Of a stretch of DNA of 64,000 nucleotides, positions 23,034-35,330 are shown in pieces. The notes beneath the pieces were generated by a model, which was not told the DNA's origin, did not search any database, and saw nothing but the letters and a program-made list of their open reading frames with translations. A program made the translations under genes and the position numbers. Position 1 is the first letter of the stretch; every line of letters starts with the position of its first letter. Source of the stretch: Atriophallophorus winterbourni (Eukaryota > Platyhelminthes > Trematoda > Plagiorchiida > Microphallidae). Location: positions 23,096 to 87,095 of the forward strand of contig JACCGJ010003603.1 in NCBI GenBank assembly GCA_013407085.1. The letters run 5' to 3'.

Positions 23034-23690
23034 GTGTTCCAAAACAGCCACCTCGACACCATCGAACAAAAACCTGTCACACAGCCAAACAACCCAATTC
23101 AGGCTACTAACATGTTTGACCGCATCACGAGATCCAACATACGGACTAAAAAATCGATCGATCGAACTGTGACAGCGGCATCGAACAAACGTGACCTCAT
23201 TGCGAAGCTCTTGGATCCGGCAAACGCAACAATGTTCACGGCCGGCCCAGCTGATAGGACGAATCTCGAGACGCAGAATTGTCCCGAAGTCACGTGCAAT
23301 GCATGCGAACAACAGGTGAGTCCCATGGCGCGTAAAGTAATACCGTGTTTTCTCTGTATGGGTGAAATCCATCGTAAATGCGACCGTCCTTTAGCCCCTG
23401 ATTCGATAGCATCATTAAATAATGAAATGGTTCCAGGTGCGTGCTATGTATTTGGTCGTTGCTGAGCTACATCCTTGCACAAATCCGATACTTTTGAAGC
23501 AAAATTGGAATATAGATTGGCCGGTTTGCAGTTGGGCCTTCGACGTGTGGAAGGAATGTTGGTTAATCATGAGAGTACGCGAGTGATCACTGATGTAAAC
23601 CATCATGTCAATAGAACGAATACGGAACTACCATTGAAGAAATCTAAGACTAAGGCTATTCTTGTGCCAAAAATGCAAAAAACAGGGTTA
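23034..23690 (+). pseudogene. LINE C ORF1, N-terminal part with PHD-like zinc finger
   Basis: A 143-residue frame ends with a cysteine- and histidine-rich module at 23290-23462: CNACEQQ, then PCFLCMGEIHRKCD, then CYVFGRC. The spacing fits the C4-H-C3 style of PHD fingers found in ORF1 of CR1-type LINEs. A TGA after this module is followed by the same frame up to the Penelope junction. ORF1 proteins of this class bind RNA or chromatin; for this copy that is inference. Confidence 0.6.
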
Positions 23691-25260
23691 TTCTCAAAGT
23701 ATTTGAAAATACTCGAGACCGATCCGGAGACCATAATGATGAAGACAAAGTTTGCAATGAATCGTTTATAGTAATGTTTTGGTAACGTTTCGCTTATGAA
23801 CACAGGAGCTCAGTCAGACCAAGTTTGTCGGTGCTTACAGCGTTCAGGTATATATGGCATTCTTTTGACCAAAACAGATTTCACTAAGCTAGATAGGGGA
23901 GATCAAGATAATTCCCTACACCTCCTAATTGTCGTGTCCATCCCTAATTGTTTATCAATTGTACAGCGTATGCCGACACACTGCTAACGTATTCATGTGC
24001 GTATTAGGTGTGATGTTCGTTAATCCTAATTCGCTGCAAAACTGAACGCCAGATTGTTGAGATATCCGTCCCATCCACATTGTTCACCGCATTCGCCTCA
24101 GACTTTGTTATTTTAACAGCCTCTTTCCCTATGAGATTTCACACCCCGTCTTATCACTTTCACGTTATCAATATCTACGCTGTGTCCAGTGTCTAGGGCT
24201 GAATCCTGAATCAGTGATTGATATTCACTGAGATTGCGGGGTCGCTTTCCCACTTGTTTACTGTGTTAGTTTACTCTAGTGCAGAGTTCTCTAGACGTTT
24301 GCCCAATGCCAGCAGCCGGGCAACCCTTGCAGTTGATTTGGTAGATGCAGTTCGTCGCATCGTCGTCGTCTTAACTTTGAGATGCATTAATACGGGGCGG
24401 AGAGTTCTAACTGCCTTATATGTCATTCTAATACCTGCACTATTCGAGATTCGACTTATTCCTTCTGAGGCGCTTTTACATACGGTAGAGATACCGTAGC
24501 TTGCGGATGTTTAACTCGGTTCACTTGGCGATTTGAAAGTCAGCGACTGACATCATGCACTGGCCTCTTTTCTGCATCATCGTTGCAGAGGCGGTCAACC
24601 TTGTAGAATAGCGATTTTGCTATTGACTGAAATACCCTTTTATAATGCGCAGATGTGAACCTCAAAAAAGCATCCGTGTCGATATGCTTGCAATAAACCG
24701 TTGTTCTTATCTTGATGTTGTCATTTTGCGCGAGACAGTCCAAGAACAGATGTGTCTCTTCCGTAGACTCCACTTCTTCTGTGACCTGGATTTTTTGATT
24801 CAAACTATTGAGATAACTATGAAATGCTTCTTGTCTGTTTAGCTTTTTGATGACGAATGAATCGTCAACATAGCGCCACCATATATTCGGTAGTAATGCT
24901 TCGTTTTTCAGAGCTATCTCCTCGAAGTGCTCCAATTAAATATTCGCTAGCACTGGAAAAATGGGTGAGCCCATCGCTAAACCATCGTTTCGCTTGTATA
25001 TCTCTCCAGTAAATAAGAACTGGTTCATATTTAGACAAATTGATACACCGTTGTTGATTTGTTGTACACTCAAGTCGGTACGATCCTTCAAGGTCATATT
25101 GTATTTGAGTGATTTTCTCACTAATTCTAAAGCTCTTGTAGTGTCAACATTCGTGAACAACGAGCTCACGTCGAAACTAACCGATTCATTGCAAACTTTA
25201 TTTTCAGGGTTATTCCCGTTTTGGAATCAGCTAAAACGGCCACAGAAGTAGGAAACTTTT
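23690..25260 (-). mobile_element. Penelope-like element PLE-1, 5'-truncated
   Basis: Read on the minus strand, reverse transcriptase blocks run from about 25180: SSLFTNVDTTRALELVRKSL, GLAMGSPIFPVLANI, and the active site WWRYVDDSFVIKKL. These are hallmarks of Penelope-like elements. A GIY-YIG-type end follows near 24320-24350 with IGQTSREL. The 3' part (23.70-24.1 kb) matches the 3' part of PLE-2. A stop separates the LANI and EHFEE blocks, and the region between RT and endonuclease is damaged. It interrupts ORF1 of LINE C. Confidence 0.85.
24540..25169 (-). pseudogene. PLE-1 reverse transcriptase
   Basis: Two frames joined by a stop near 24936 cover the fingers-palm region and the thumb. 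The metal-binding motif YVDD is intact. The N-terminal third of the usual protein is missing. The long acidic stretch EEVESTEETHLFLDCL after the active site is also typical of Penelope-like enzymes. Confidence 0.8.
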
Positions 25261-25264
25261 ACGC

Positions 25265-26126
25265 AAATATGCTGTTACGGTCGACCTCAGCTGTACACGA
25301 AAACTGCTGTACCCGACTCACAAAGTCAAGTCACAAAGGTTTTTGATTCTGAAACGCCTGAATTTGCGATACGCAAAAAAGAACACTCCATACACGCTGA
25401 ACGTGATATGTGCGAATGTCAGCGAGTCCAAGAAAGCCTGTTTGATAGCAAACAGATACACGGTGTCGAGAAATGGTCTGAACTACGTCACCCGATAGAA
25501 ATTGAACATGTAAACGCAGAAAAAGTGACTCGTCTAACCCGCCATTCAACTATGCCTCATATTGGTCAACCTCTCTTGCTTGAGGTAACACTAAAATGTC
25601 AGGCTGACATCGAGAACGTATTGCTGAATGCATACCTACTGAAGTCAGATTCCGACACAAACTTCCCGATGTACCATGGTGGAGAAGGAAGTGCAGCTTG
25701 AACGCTAGGGAACAAACGGTATCGCGAAGTATACTTATACTTGGTGTACCAGAAAATACTTCTAAAGTAAAGAATAAGGAAACCGTAGAGCACATCTTAG
25801 AACAATGGCGCTACGTTGCGTGTTCTCTCGATATTTCTAATGCCATTGTTGTGGACAATTTTCGACTTCCTTTTTCGCCAAAAAATAAGATGGATGGAAC
25901 GAAACCTCTGAAGGTTACGTTCTCAAACCGCGCTATGGCTGAAATAGTACTGTCGGAATGGACAAAAGGGAAACCAACACTACCCAAGGATATTAGACGT
26001 GGCCCACCCGAACCAAGTCAAACAATCTCCCGTTTAGAGATAGCGAAAAGCAGCGTTTGCATCAAAATGGAGGAAATCAATGCATCAAAAAACGTCGTAG
26101 GTTCGGCTCAAATCGAGTCGGAATAA
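25265..26126 (+). pseudogene. LINE C ORF1, C-terminal part
   Basis: After the Penelope insertion, blocks VICANVSESKKA (about 25407) and the frame 25698-26126 follow. The latter has SRSILILGVPENT, KPLKVTFSNRAMAEIVLSEW and a basic end. The same blocks occur in LINE E (61.7-62.4 kb) and LINE A2. The hydrophobic, RNP2-like start ILILGVPE hints at an RRM-type nucleic-acid-binding fold, which is inference. The frame breaks near 25690. Confidence 0.6.
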
Positions 26127-26269
26127 ATAATTCACACCGAAAACTAATTGTCAATTCAAGCCGTCGTCGAAACCCACACATGTTTTACCATCCAAAGAAT
26201 CCAGACCAATAACTTCGGTTTACACCTCGTCATTACTCAAAAAAATACGATTAAGTGAATCTATAAAAA

Positions 26270-29000
26270 CGTTAACAGCCTTTTCAACAAATTGATCGAA
26301 TTGTGTGAGATTTTTTATAAAACCGCGCCAGACATTATTGCAGTAACAGAAACGTGGTTTCATGCCTCTTTGTCCGATAACGAACTCTCTTTGCACAACA
26401 TGTCTTTATACCGGCGTGACCGTTTAGGCGATGGCGGAGGAGCAGCACTCGACTATGAACGACAGGATCCTTGATATCACTGACACACATTGGTGCTCTC
26501 TAAATCTTACATCAGGAGACCAATGCATTATTGGATTGACTATAGTTCTCTAACAGCAACTCTCGATCTAAACAATAAACTGATTAATGCTTTGCGCTAT
26601 GTAACAACGCGATACAATACTCAAATATTAATAATGGGGAATTTCAACTTTCCCCAGCTCTATACCTGGATTGATCATCCCTCAGAGACACTTGAAAATG
26701 AACTTCGAGCCGCTTTGGATTATGCAACCCTTTATAACCAAGTTTTTGGATTTACTCGTATGAGAGGATCAGACCAGCCGTCTACATTGGAACTTATAAT
26801 TAAAACAGATCACACAGCTGTTAAGAATATAGTTTATAAACCGCCGATCGGACAGAGCGATCACTTTGTCCTAGAATTAGGGTAATTTAGTAGCGCTGAG
26901 CGCAATTGTGACAGGACAAAATGCGTCAGAATGGTGAACTACCGTGCTCTGTGTGCCGAGTTGCAAAGCACTAGTTTCGCACAACTTGATTACTCCGATC
27001 CGGATAGTCATTGGCGATCTCTCTTACAGCAACTCAAATCTATATTGTAGGAACATTCAATGTTTGCTTCGAAGAAAACGTCTTAACGAAATAAATTTCC
27101 ACAACGAAGCAGGACTAAAAAGTGGATGAAACAAAGGGCAGTAGCGTGGGTGTTTCACGAGGCTACCAACTCAGCTGATTCTTGGGTACAATTTACACGA
27201 ATGCGAAACAAATTTATCAGCTTAATTCGAGATGATAAGCTAGCGTTCCAATCGCAATTGATTTCTCTGATTCACCAGAATCAGAAGCTCTCGCATAGAC
27301 TTGTAAACGAAAGAACAAATATTGAACCAGGAGCCTTTGCCCTAAAAACTTCGTCCGGCTTCACAGAATCAATAATTCAGACCGCTGACCTGTTAGCAGA
27401 CTTTCATACAGGAGTGTTTGCGCCGAAATCCATGGAGCCTGATCACGAAGCGATCGTTCGACTTGACCGAACGACATTGAGTGAAGTATTGATTACTCCA
27501 ATGATGATAGCGCATCACTTACGAAAATTAAAATTAAAGAAATCTCCAGGACCTTACGAGATAACTCCAAAGCTGCTCATAATCTCTCATGCGCAGCTAT
27601 CTAAACATTCAACTTGCATGTTCAATAATTTGCTCCAAGCTGGCGTAGTGCCACAAGACTGGAAACTGGGACAAATAATACTCATTTACAAAGGTGGTTG
27701 CCGTTCAGATGTTAAAAATTACAGGCCGGTGACCTTGCTGTCTTCGGTATCAAAAGACTTTGAACGAATAATAACCGCAGAAATCGTGCGACATCTGGAA
27801 ACGAATCAAATTTTGGCAGTTTCCCAACATGGATTTCCCAGAAATCGCTCTATTCTAACAAGTTTGCTGACCAGCTTAGACGATTGGAATAGTATTGTAG
27901 ATGCGGGGGGCTGTATTTATGCGTGATACCTGGACATTTCTGAAGCGTTTGACAGAGTTGATGACAATTAACTCTTAAGCTAGCTAAAGAAACTCGGTGT
28001 TGTTTGACGACTATACGAATTGCTAGGAGACTACCTCAACAACAGACACATCCGATTTCGTGTGGACGGCCGATTATCGAAGAACATCGATATCACTAGC
28101 GGAGTTCCACAAGGCTCAGTGCTTGGACCAATACAGTTTCCAGTCTATATGAACGATATACCACTACCAAATGATAGTAAGATTGTAATGTTTGCTGACG
28201 ATATAAAATTATGGAGGCAAAACTGAAATGCTGACGATTGTATCTTGCTGCAAAACGATTTGAAGGGTTTCTTAAACGGGTCATCTCAAAATAATCTATC
28301 ATTGAATATGCAAAAGTCGAAGATGATTCAGGTTGGTCGTGACCTTGGCTTTTCCTATCCTAACAAGCTCGGCGACATAAAGCTGAAGTACACCGAAGAA
28401 GAAAAGGACATCGGTGTCTGGATTTGCAGCAGTATGAAAAATGGTCCACAATGCGAAACCGGTTACAAAAGCGCGTCTCGGCTGCTAAGCATGCTACGGC
28501 GGATATTTGGACGTTTTTCCCCGATGTCTTATCCTCTCATAATGAATACATATATACACCCGGTTCTAGATATTGCCGCACAAGCCTGGACACCATGGCT
28601 CCAAAAAGATATGTTACTCCTGGATCGCATATACCATAGAGCTTCTAAGCTTGTCATTGGTCTCAAAAATATGCCATTAGCCGGGCGACTCAGACGATTT
28701 GAAATGAGGACACTTGCGCAAAGGAGAATGCTAGGTGATCTCATCCTCCGATACACAATACACACTACTGTTTCCCACAACATGGACATATTATTCCACC
28801 TTCTAACTATTAGCAACAAACGTGGCAATGGTTGCAATTTGGAAATACCACATTCCAAACAGTACTGCGCATGTATTTTTATTCGGTACGTGTGTGCTTT
28901 GCTTGGAATTTATTACCTCCCGATTTGGTAAACTCAAACAGTTTATCTTTATTTAAATTAAAACTTGACGAATTCTTCCGAATTTTTCCCGAACTATTAA
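26270..29000 (+). pseudogene. LINE C ORF2, endonuclease and reverse transcriptase
   Basis: The endonuclease has IIAVTETWFHASLSDNEL, an IMGNFNFPQ block in which the usual Asp of GDFN is Asn, and QSDHFVLELG. The reverse transcriptase from 27126 keeps one frame to 28931 with four stops. It has KKSPGPYEITPKLL, VPQDWKLGQIILIYKGG, SGVPQGSVLGPIQF and the active site MFADDIKLW, followed by the thumb block EEKDIGVWICSS. A frameshift near 28850 leads into the C-terminal block SVRVCFAWNLLPPDLVNS. With its stops and the altered endonuclease, this copy should be inactive. Confidence 0.8.
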
Positions 29001-29097
29001 AAGGCTATCATTGTCCCATTGAATTTAATTTCCACCCTGTGGTTATTGTAAAGTTAATTGCCTTTTTAAACATAAATCCTGAATATTTGATCTTCAA

Positions 29098-29760
29098 CCT
29101 GCTAGGAGACCATGACTGTGATTTTGTAGTTATACTATTACATGATTACTTGACTGGGAGAGATAACAGGGTTAGGGTTGATGGAACGCTATCCATTCAA
29201 GTATACGTTACAAGTGGCGTGTCGCTTGGCTTAGTTTTTGGCCCGAGGCTTTTCGGGCTGTACCCGAACAATATACAAAGATCTTGAGCACTTCATACTT
29301 TGTGCTTGCAAAACCGCTGCAGTTCCACATCAAAAAATCTCAAATGTTAAACGTCAGTAAATCATTCGAATACACATATTTACTGGGATGTCAACAACTT
29401 TCTTGGGGTACGTAATAGAAAGACCTGGGTGTGTGGATTAACAATAAGTTGATATCTTCAGAGCAGTGTTCTGTTATACACCATAATTCCTGGAAAAGCT
29501 TAGCACTGTTTGGGAGAATCGTCGGTAGTTTCACAAAGCCGATACACCCATGGATAACTAACACCTACATCAGGCTAACAATGGAGTACGCGGTGTATGC
29601 AAGTTCAACATAGCTACAGAAGGACATGACCGTGCTGCAACGGATATACCACCGCGCTACAAAAATGGTGACCCGACGATAAAACAAGCCATAATGCAGA
29701 GGATTGCAACTCTAAACCTCTTTAACTTTTCGTGTCATCGTGTTATGGGTGGCAGTAGAT
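29098..29760 (+). mobile_element. CR1/Jockey-like LINE fragment I
   Basis: A second LINE piece directly downstream of LINE C. It has DYLTGRDNRVRVDGTLS, VTSGVSLGLVFGP (a decayed SGVPQGSVLGP), KDLGVWINN and a thumb block (ITNTYIRLTMEYAV, LQRIYHRATKMV). About 70 codons that should include the active site are missing. Stops interrupt it. Confidence 0.7.
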
Positions 29761-30829
29761 CACCGAGTTGAACACTTCATTCCGCGTGATAACATTACTC
29801 ATGGATACAAGTTAATTATTCCCTACTATAGATGATGATAATAACTAAGGCTACGTCGTATGGTTTATGTGCGTTTTAAATGGATTCAATTTTATCCATT
29901 AATTTATAAAGATTTTAGATTTGTGATGGATTAACGCAAATCGATCCACAGTACAATAGAATGTTCGTATATAATTTGAACAAAAAATTATTTCGTGTCA
30001 GCATCAAATAGGTTAAATGGGGAGCGAAACCAAAACCAACTTTACAATGGAATGGGGAAATGTAAGTCGGAAATGAATTGTTTGAAATTTTTTATTTTCA
30101 TTTTGTTTCAATCTGAAACAATAAAGGTTTTAAGTAATTAAGGTCAACGCAGTATTATTCAAAATGAAATCGTAACGTTTCTTTGAATAGAATTTCATTA
30201 GGTGAGAATACAATTTCTTGGCGTAATTATTTCCTCAGTAAGTATAAACGGACTTCATGAAAGTACCGACAAAATGTTTCTCGGAAATGTGATGATAGAT
30301 TGATTGGGACTGCGCTCCCTATTACTGGAATTAAATTTGAAAAGCTGCTGTCTAGGATGCACAGGGATAATTAAATTAAAACTACGAAATTATTTGCTTC
30401 ACATAGCTGAACACAAGCGTTAGACAAGCTCCAGGAAAATGCGCATACTTTTAGCCGATCAAGATTCGTGTGCCTATTTCTTTAAAACAGGCAAACATAG
30501 AGCATCAGTGACACGATAGAATTGTGCTCCAAATGTGTGCTAATAAAATATTTGGAGATGGTGGACTAATTCTAAATTGATCATTCTAAAATGGTGCCTT
30601 AAATTTTTGCTCTTAATGGGATCCTTGATTGTTAATTGTTAAACAACATGATGCATAAATAATTGTTTCACGAAATACCCAACCAATTCATATACGGATC
30701 GACTTGTCATTAAAAAGGTTTAGGTTACCCACTTGAAATAAAATTTTCAAATATTATTTGTGTGTGATGGAAATCACTCGCTTCTAGAGAAATACATATT
30801 ACTGAGTAATTCAATGATAAAACAAGGTA
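29761..30829. other. Unassigned spacer
   Basis: AT-rich DNA. No coding blocks or clear repeats were found. Confidence 0.35.
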
Positions 30830-31400
30830 TTTGAAATGTTTCGAAACCGATCGATAGTCCATATAAATGAAACTAATCTTTGCAATGAATCGGTTACACC
30901 ACGTTTTTGGTTCTCTTTCGCTTCTAAACACAGATGCTTCGTCAGTCCATGGGTGTCGGTATGAACGGTGTTCATGTTTAAATAGAATTTTATTGGCCAA
31001 TCCCGAGTTCTCTGAGCTAGACAGGGGGGTTCACACTCCCAAACGCGGTGCCAATCCCCAATTTTTTGTTTACTGTGCAGGTGCGTCAACTGAGACACTG
31101 CATAGGTGATCCATTTGCACATTGAGTCTTTTGCACGTTGAACCTTATCGACTGCAGAACCGAACGCTAGATTGTTGAAATTTTCGCCTATCCACCTTGT
31201 TCACCGCATTCGCCTCAGCCTCTGTTAATTTAACAGCCACGGCCTGAAGTCATTCCCTATACGATTTCACACCCATCTTACCACTTCCACGTTATCAATA
31301 TCTACGCTGTTTTCCAGTGTCCAGCACGTGTTCAGCTAGTCTAGAATCCCGAATAAGTAATTGATATTCACTGGGAATGCAAAGTTGCTTTCCTACTCTT
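30830..31400 (-). mobile_element. Penelope-like element PLE-2, 3' end
   Basis: Matches PLE-1 from about 23697 to 24245 in the same order and orientation, including CTTTGCAATGAATCG near 30878 and GTTCACCGCATTCGCCTCAG near 31199. On the minus strand the end of the GIY-YIG domain reads LAEHVLDTG. No reverse transcriptase is left. Confidence 0.7.
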
Positions 31401-31454
31401 AACAGCCTAATTAAACGCATACTGGAACGGGTTAAATACCCAGCACGCAGAACG

Positions 31455-31965
31455 GAAAAAATAGGCGTACAACAGTTTCTATACCTGACGTTAAAAAAGT
31501 GTCAAATGAGATGAGTCGAATCTTGAATAACGCAGCTATACGAGTAACGTAGTAATGGGGTAGAACCCTCAGATTCTTATTAACGCATCTCAAGGATGAA
31601 AAAACTTCAGGCTGCGAAACGAATTGCATATATGAAATCAACTGCAAAGGTTGCTCGAGAGTATATATAGGGCAAACATCCAGAGAACTCAGTACAAGGA
31701 TAAGTGAACATAAGAATCGGATCAGTAAGCAGCCACGCAATTTCAGTGAAAACCAAACTTTGATGAGAGATTTATCACTAGCTGAACACGTGTTAGACGC
31801 AGGTTACAGCGTTGACCGTGACAACGTGAAAGTGTTAGGAACGACTTCAGGCTGAAGAGGTTGAGATAACAGAGACCCGTAAAAATGCTGTCAATAAGGT
31901 GGATGGTGCTGATATCTTAGACGTCCAGTCCTGCAGCGTTTAAACATTACCGTGCGTAACCTCTG
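31455..31965 (+). mobile_element. Penelope-like element PLE-3, GIY-YIG end
   Basis: Plus-strand frame with CKGCSRVYIGQTSRELSTR followed by ISEHKNRI, then LAEHVLDAGY. This is the C-terminal GIY-YIG endonuclease of a Penelope-like element with its YIG motif intact. It points away from PLE-2, so the two endonuclease ends form a divergent pair about 55 bp apart. The reverse transcriptase is missing. A frameshift near 31850 disrupts the last residues. Confidence 0.8.
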
Positions 31966-31978
31966 GTGTGCGCACTGA

Positions 31979-33262
31979 TATGTATATAATCACTCTCTAT
32001 AAATTTACAATGACTTTCCACAATTTATGAAAATCCAGACCTAGCTATCCTGGTTCACATTATTGAGTGGAAAACGACCCCTATTTCGTTTGTGATATGG
32101 CGGTTATTTCCCTTGGTATAATTTCGTTATCTTCCAAACACATTCGTCGATCTCGTCGCTCTTGTCAAATGAATCTTCTCAGAGCGTAAGACGACGGGAC
32201 AAATGAGTTAAATAGGAGTTATTGCATCCACGTCTGTTAAATAGACATTTCGAAAGCTTTTGACAGAGTCAATCATCATTTGCTTCTTCATGGTTGTGCG
32301 ACTATCTGTCTAATCGCGAAGCCTAAGTCAAAGTTAACAGTGCGCTATTCAAAACGTTCATGACCACCAGTAAAGTCTGTGCTAGGCCCGCTCCACATTC
32401 TGCTGTACCCAAATGTTTTCCCTCCCCCCCTCATATCGTCCAAAATGGTCCTGTTCGCGGATAATATGAAAATTTGGACGCACATACGTTCTGCAGGGAA
32501 TTGTGAGAAACTGCAGCGTGTCTTATTGGGCAGCCATGAATTATATGTCATTCAACATACAGAAATGTAAGATGCTCCATCTAGGCAAGAATGTTCCCTG
32601 AGCATATCGATTGGGAACTGAAACCCTGACATGGAGCTCGTTAGACAAAGATCTTGGAGTTTGGATTAGCGGTAGTGGGGAGCACAGCCCACTGCCAGAA
32701 CATATATTGACGGGCAAACCGATTGTTTGGTATCTTTCGAAGAATATTTGGAAGATTCTCACTGGTACCCTTACCAGAGATAAGGAATGTCTACCTTCGA
32801 CCTACGATCGAGTATGAAGTAGAGGTCTGGGCTCCTTGGCTGCGAAAAGACATTTCTTTCTTCGATAAAATCTATCATAGAGCAACAACGTTATTGACGA
32901 AACTTCGCAATGTGTCGTACACCGCAAAATTGCGACGTCAAGGTCTATGCGACTTTACGCAAAGGAGGATATGACGCGATATTATTTTGACATAAAGAAT
33001 TGTGTCTACTGAAGAACATCCACTGAAGAACTTGCTCGACGTGTATGATGGGAAGTGACACGCGGACATACCTTATCCCTTTACGTTCCAAATTCTCGTA
33101 TTGATTGTCGGCGCCACTTTTTCGCCGTTTTTCATTTCTTTGGAATTCCCCACCTCAACATGCGGTGGACTCTCCTTGACTGGCGGCGTTCAAAGCGAAA
33201 TTGGACACACATAAGCAAGAGAATAACATTCGTGCAATACTGCAATTGAACTGACATTAGCC
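31979..33262 (+). mobile_element. Chimeric LINE block F (3' half of reverse transcriptase)
   Basis: From about 32145 it matches LINE D at 60.02-61.15 kb: reverse transcriptase from just upstream of the DISKAFDRVN block, a decayed LFADNMKIW active site, and the thumb with IYHRATTLLTKLR. The first ~165 bp are not LINE-like but are shared with 38388-38560. It also shares with block G an internal deletion of about 45 bp relative to LINE D, so F and G have one common ancestor. Frames are broken many times. Confidence 0.75.
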
Positions 33263-34479
33263 ACAGTATTAAAAAATTGCGGGTTCTAGAAATTTTCACT
33301 TTGTGTGTTCGGATCACGCGAGCCATTAGTTCAAACAAACTTGGAGCGGCTGCTTTTAATTCTCTCCTATAACACGATTGTCGATATAACGTAGCAGATG
33401 AGAGGATGTATATTGCACAAATCTTCTCTTTACTCTAAGGACAGTACGGTATGCATGATCTTCTCAACAAATTCAACAAAACTATATGGGAAAAAGTATT
33501 CTATTATAAGCTATTTATATTGAATTGACGATGCTATTCGAAGTCTTCACCAAGGAAGGTCTTTAAAGAAGACTGTATGTGCTTGGCTGTCCTTCAAGAC
33601 AGCTCAAAATCGTTATTTTCCTCCCCTCTGGCATGAAGGGTTCAGTGCATTTCAACGGTTGCAGTGAATAAACATTTGAAATTTGTCGAGGCGTCAAACA
33701 ATGGTGGGCACCCACGCTTTAATGTGCGTTTGCTTTTCTCTGCTTCTTAATCATGCTTTTAGGACGAGAAGAAAAATACATATACATAAGCTCGTGAATT
33801 AGTGGCAAGCTTTTGAAAATGAATAGGTTGAGATTAAGAGGTGTTGCTTGAACGTAATCTGTAGTTTGCGATGATGCAGTGTTTACTGCTTACTTCCGAG
33901 AGCACCTCATGTTTGCTAATAGAGTGAATATCATCGGCATATGAAGACATTAAGCTAAGAATCAGCACTTTGCGAACCAACATTACTTGATCATTAATTG
34001 TATTGTCGCTAATCATCACTGCTGGAAACTGACAGCTTCAACCAGTACATCATTTCACTTATCTACGTTCATCCTAAGCTGCTAACCTAACGTGCAATGA
34101 CAAGCTGATTGTCAGAACTTCTATTATTTTGTCCTGTATAATATCTCGTGTTCGGGGTAACCTGATGTTCACTGTAAAGACAAATATGATTATATAAATG
34201 AAGTGCATACTAATGGCTTCAATTTGTAGCAGTGAAAAGTGAACCATCAACGCTCGGCACAAAGAGATGCTGAATGATTCCCATCAACGGAAAATCCATC
34301 GTATATCGGCGAAAATATCTCACTTTGCTAAGGCGCGCAAACCATTCCCATTGCTAACTGTACTAAGGATTTTGTTATAATGGCAATGATCGCTTCAAGC
34401 TAAATTTTTCATAATTGCTCATGAATTCCACCCAATGTCAAAAGTCAAACATCACTGTCTGAGAAAACGTACACCAGTG
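33263..34479. other. Unassigned spacer
   Basis: A short minus-strand frame near 33930 reads SSYADDIHSIS, which could be a reverse-transcriptase active-site scrap, but the flanks do not support it. Confidence 0.3.
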
Positions 34480-35330
34480 TTTCCATCCAATTGGAAGAAA
34501 GCAATACTTTGAAGAGCGCAGTATGTCCGGCTGGATTAGAGTCGGACTGAGTAATTCACACCAAAACCTAATACTCAATTCAAGAGGTCGGCAACCAATC
34601 ATGAGCTAAAATGTCTTATCATTCTAAGCACTGACTATTAAGAGGGATACGGCATCACAATAATTTACTCCTTATGACATACCACGTGATTCATCACTTC
34701 TTGTAAATTCCGGCTTCACCGAAGTAGGATTATAAACTTCCGTTTATTCTCCGTCATTACTGAAGAAAAATAAGATTAAATGAATATATAGAAACCCAAA
34801 CAGCCTTATCAACATAATAATCGAATTGTCTTAGTTTTGTAATGAAACCACGACAGACATGGGTGGAAAATAGAAACGTATATCGGAGAAAAATCTCTCT
34901 TTGCTCGACATATCTCTATTCCGGCGTGATCGTTTACGTGATGGCATTAGAATAGCACTGTAATTCAAACAATCGTTGAACTGTACAGCTACGAAAAACC
35001 AGAACCTTGACTTGACTGACACACATCGCAACACTCTGAATCTTACTTCAGGAAACCAATGCATTATGTTTGTGATTCATTGTTCTCCAACAGCAACTCT
35101 CGACCTAAACAATAAACTGATAAATGCTTTGCCATATGAAACAATGGGGAACAAATGTCAAATATTGATAATGACGGATTTCAAATTCTCCCAGATATAT
35201 AGCCGGGTGATCATCGATCAGTGACAATTGATTATAAACTCCGAGCGGTCTTTAACTACGCACCCCTTTATAACCACTTTTCTAATTCACACGTATGTGG
35301 GTATCAGACAAAACAATTTACCGAAACCTG
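34480..35330 (+). mobile_element. CR1/Jockey-like LINE fragment H (LINE C family)
   Basis: Nucleotide-level match to LINE C from about 26060 to 26790: the end of ORF1 and the first half of the endonuclease, including LDLNNKLINALPYET (LDLNNKLINALRYVT in C). Internal stops and small indels are present. Both ends are truncated. Confidence 0.7.

Larger units (their letters stand above)
23030..29097 (+). mobile_element. CR1/Jockey-like LINE C, nearly full length, split by a Penelope-like element
   Basis: ORF1 begins near 23030 with a PHD-like finger, is interrupted at about 23690 by a minus-strand Penelope-like element, and resumes near 25265. ORF2 runs from about 26250 to 28.98 kb. A 3' UTR with CCCTGTGGTTATTGTAAAG (29033-29050) resembles the end of LINE E. 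After removal of the insertion this is the most complete LINE of the window. Stops and at least one frameshift show that it is dead. Confidence 0.8.

Noticed and set aside
24218..24499. 93-residue plus-strand ORF
   Set aside because: Antisense shadow of the endonuclease end of PLE-1.
33834..34019. YADD-containing frame as a reverse transcriptase
   Set aside because: No supporting motif on either side; the four residues alone could be chance.
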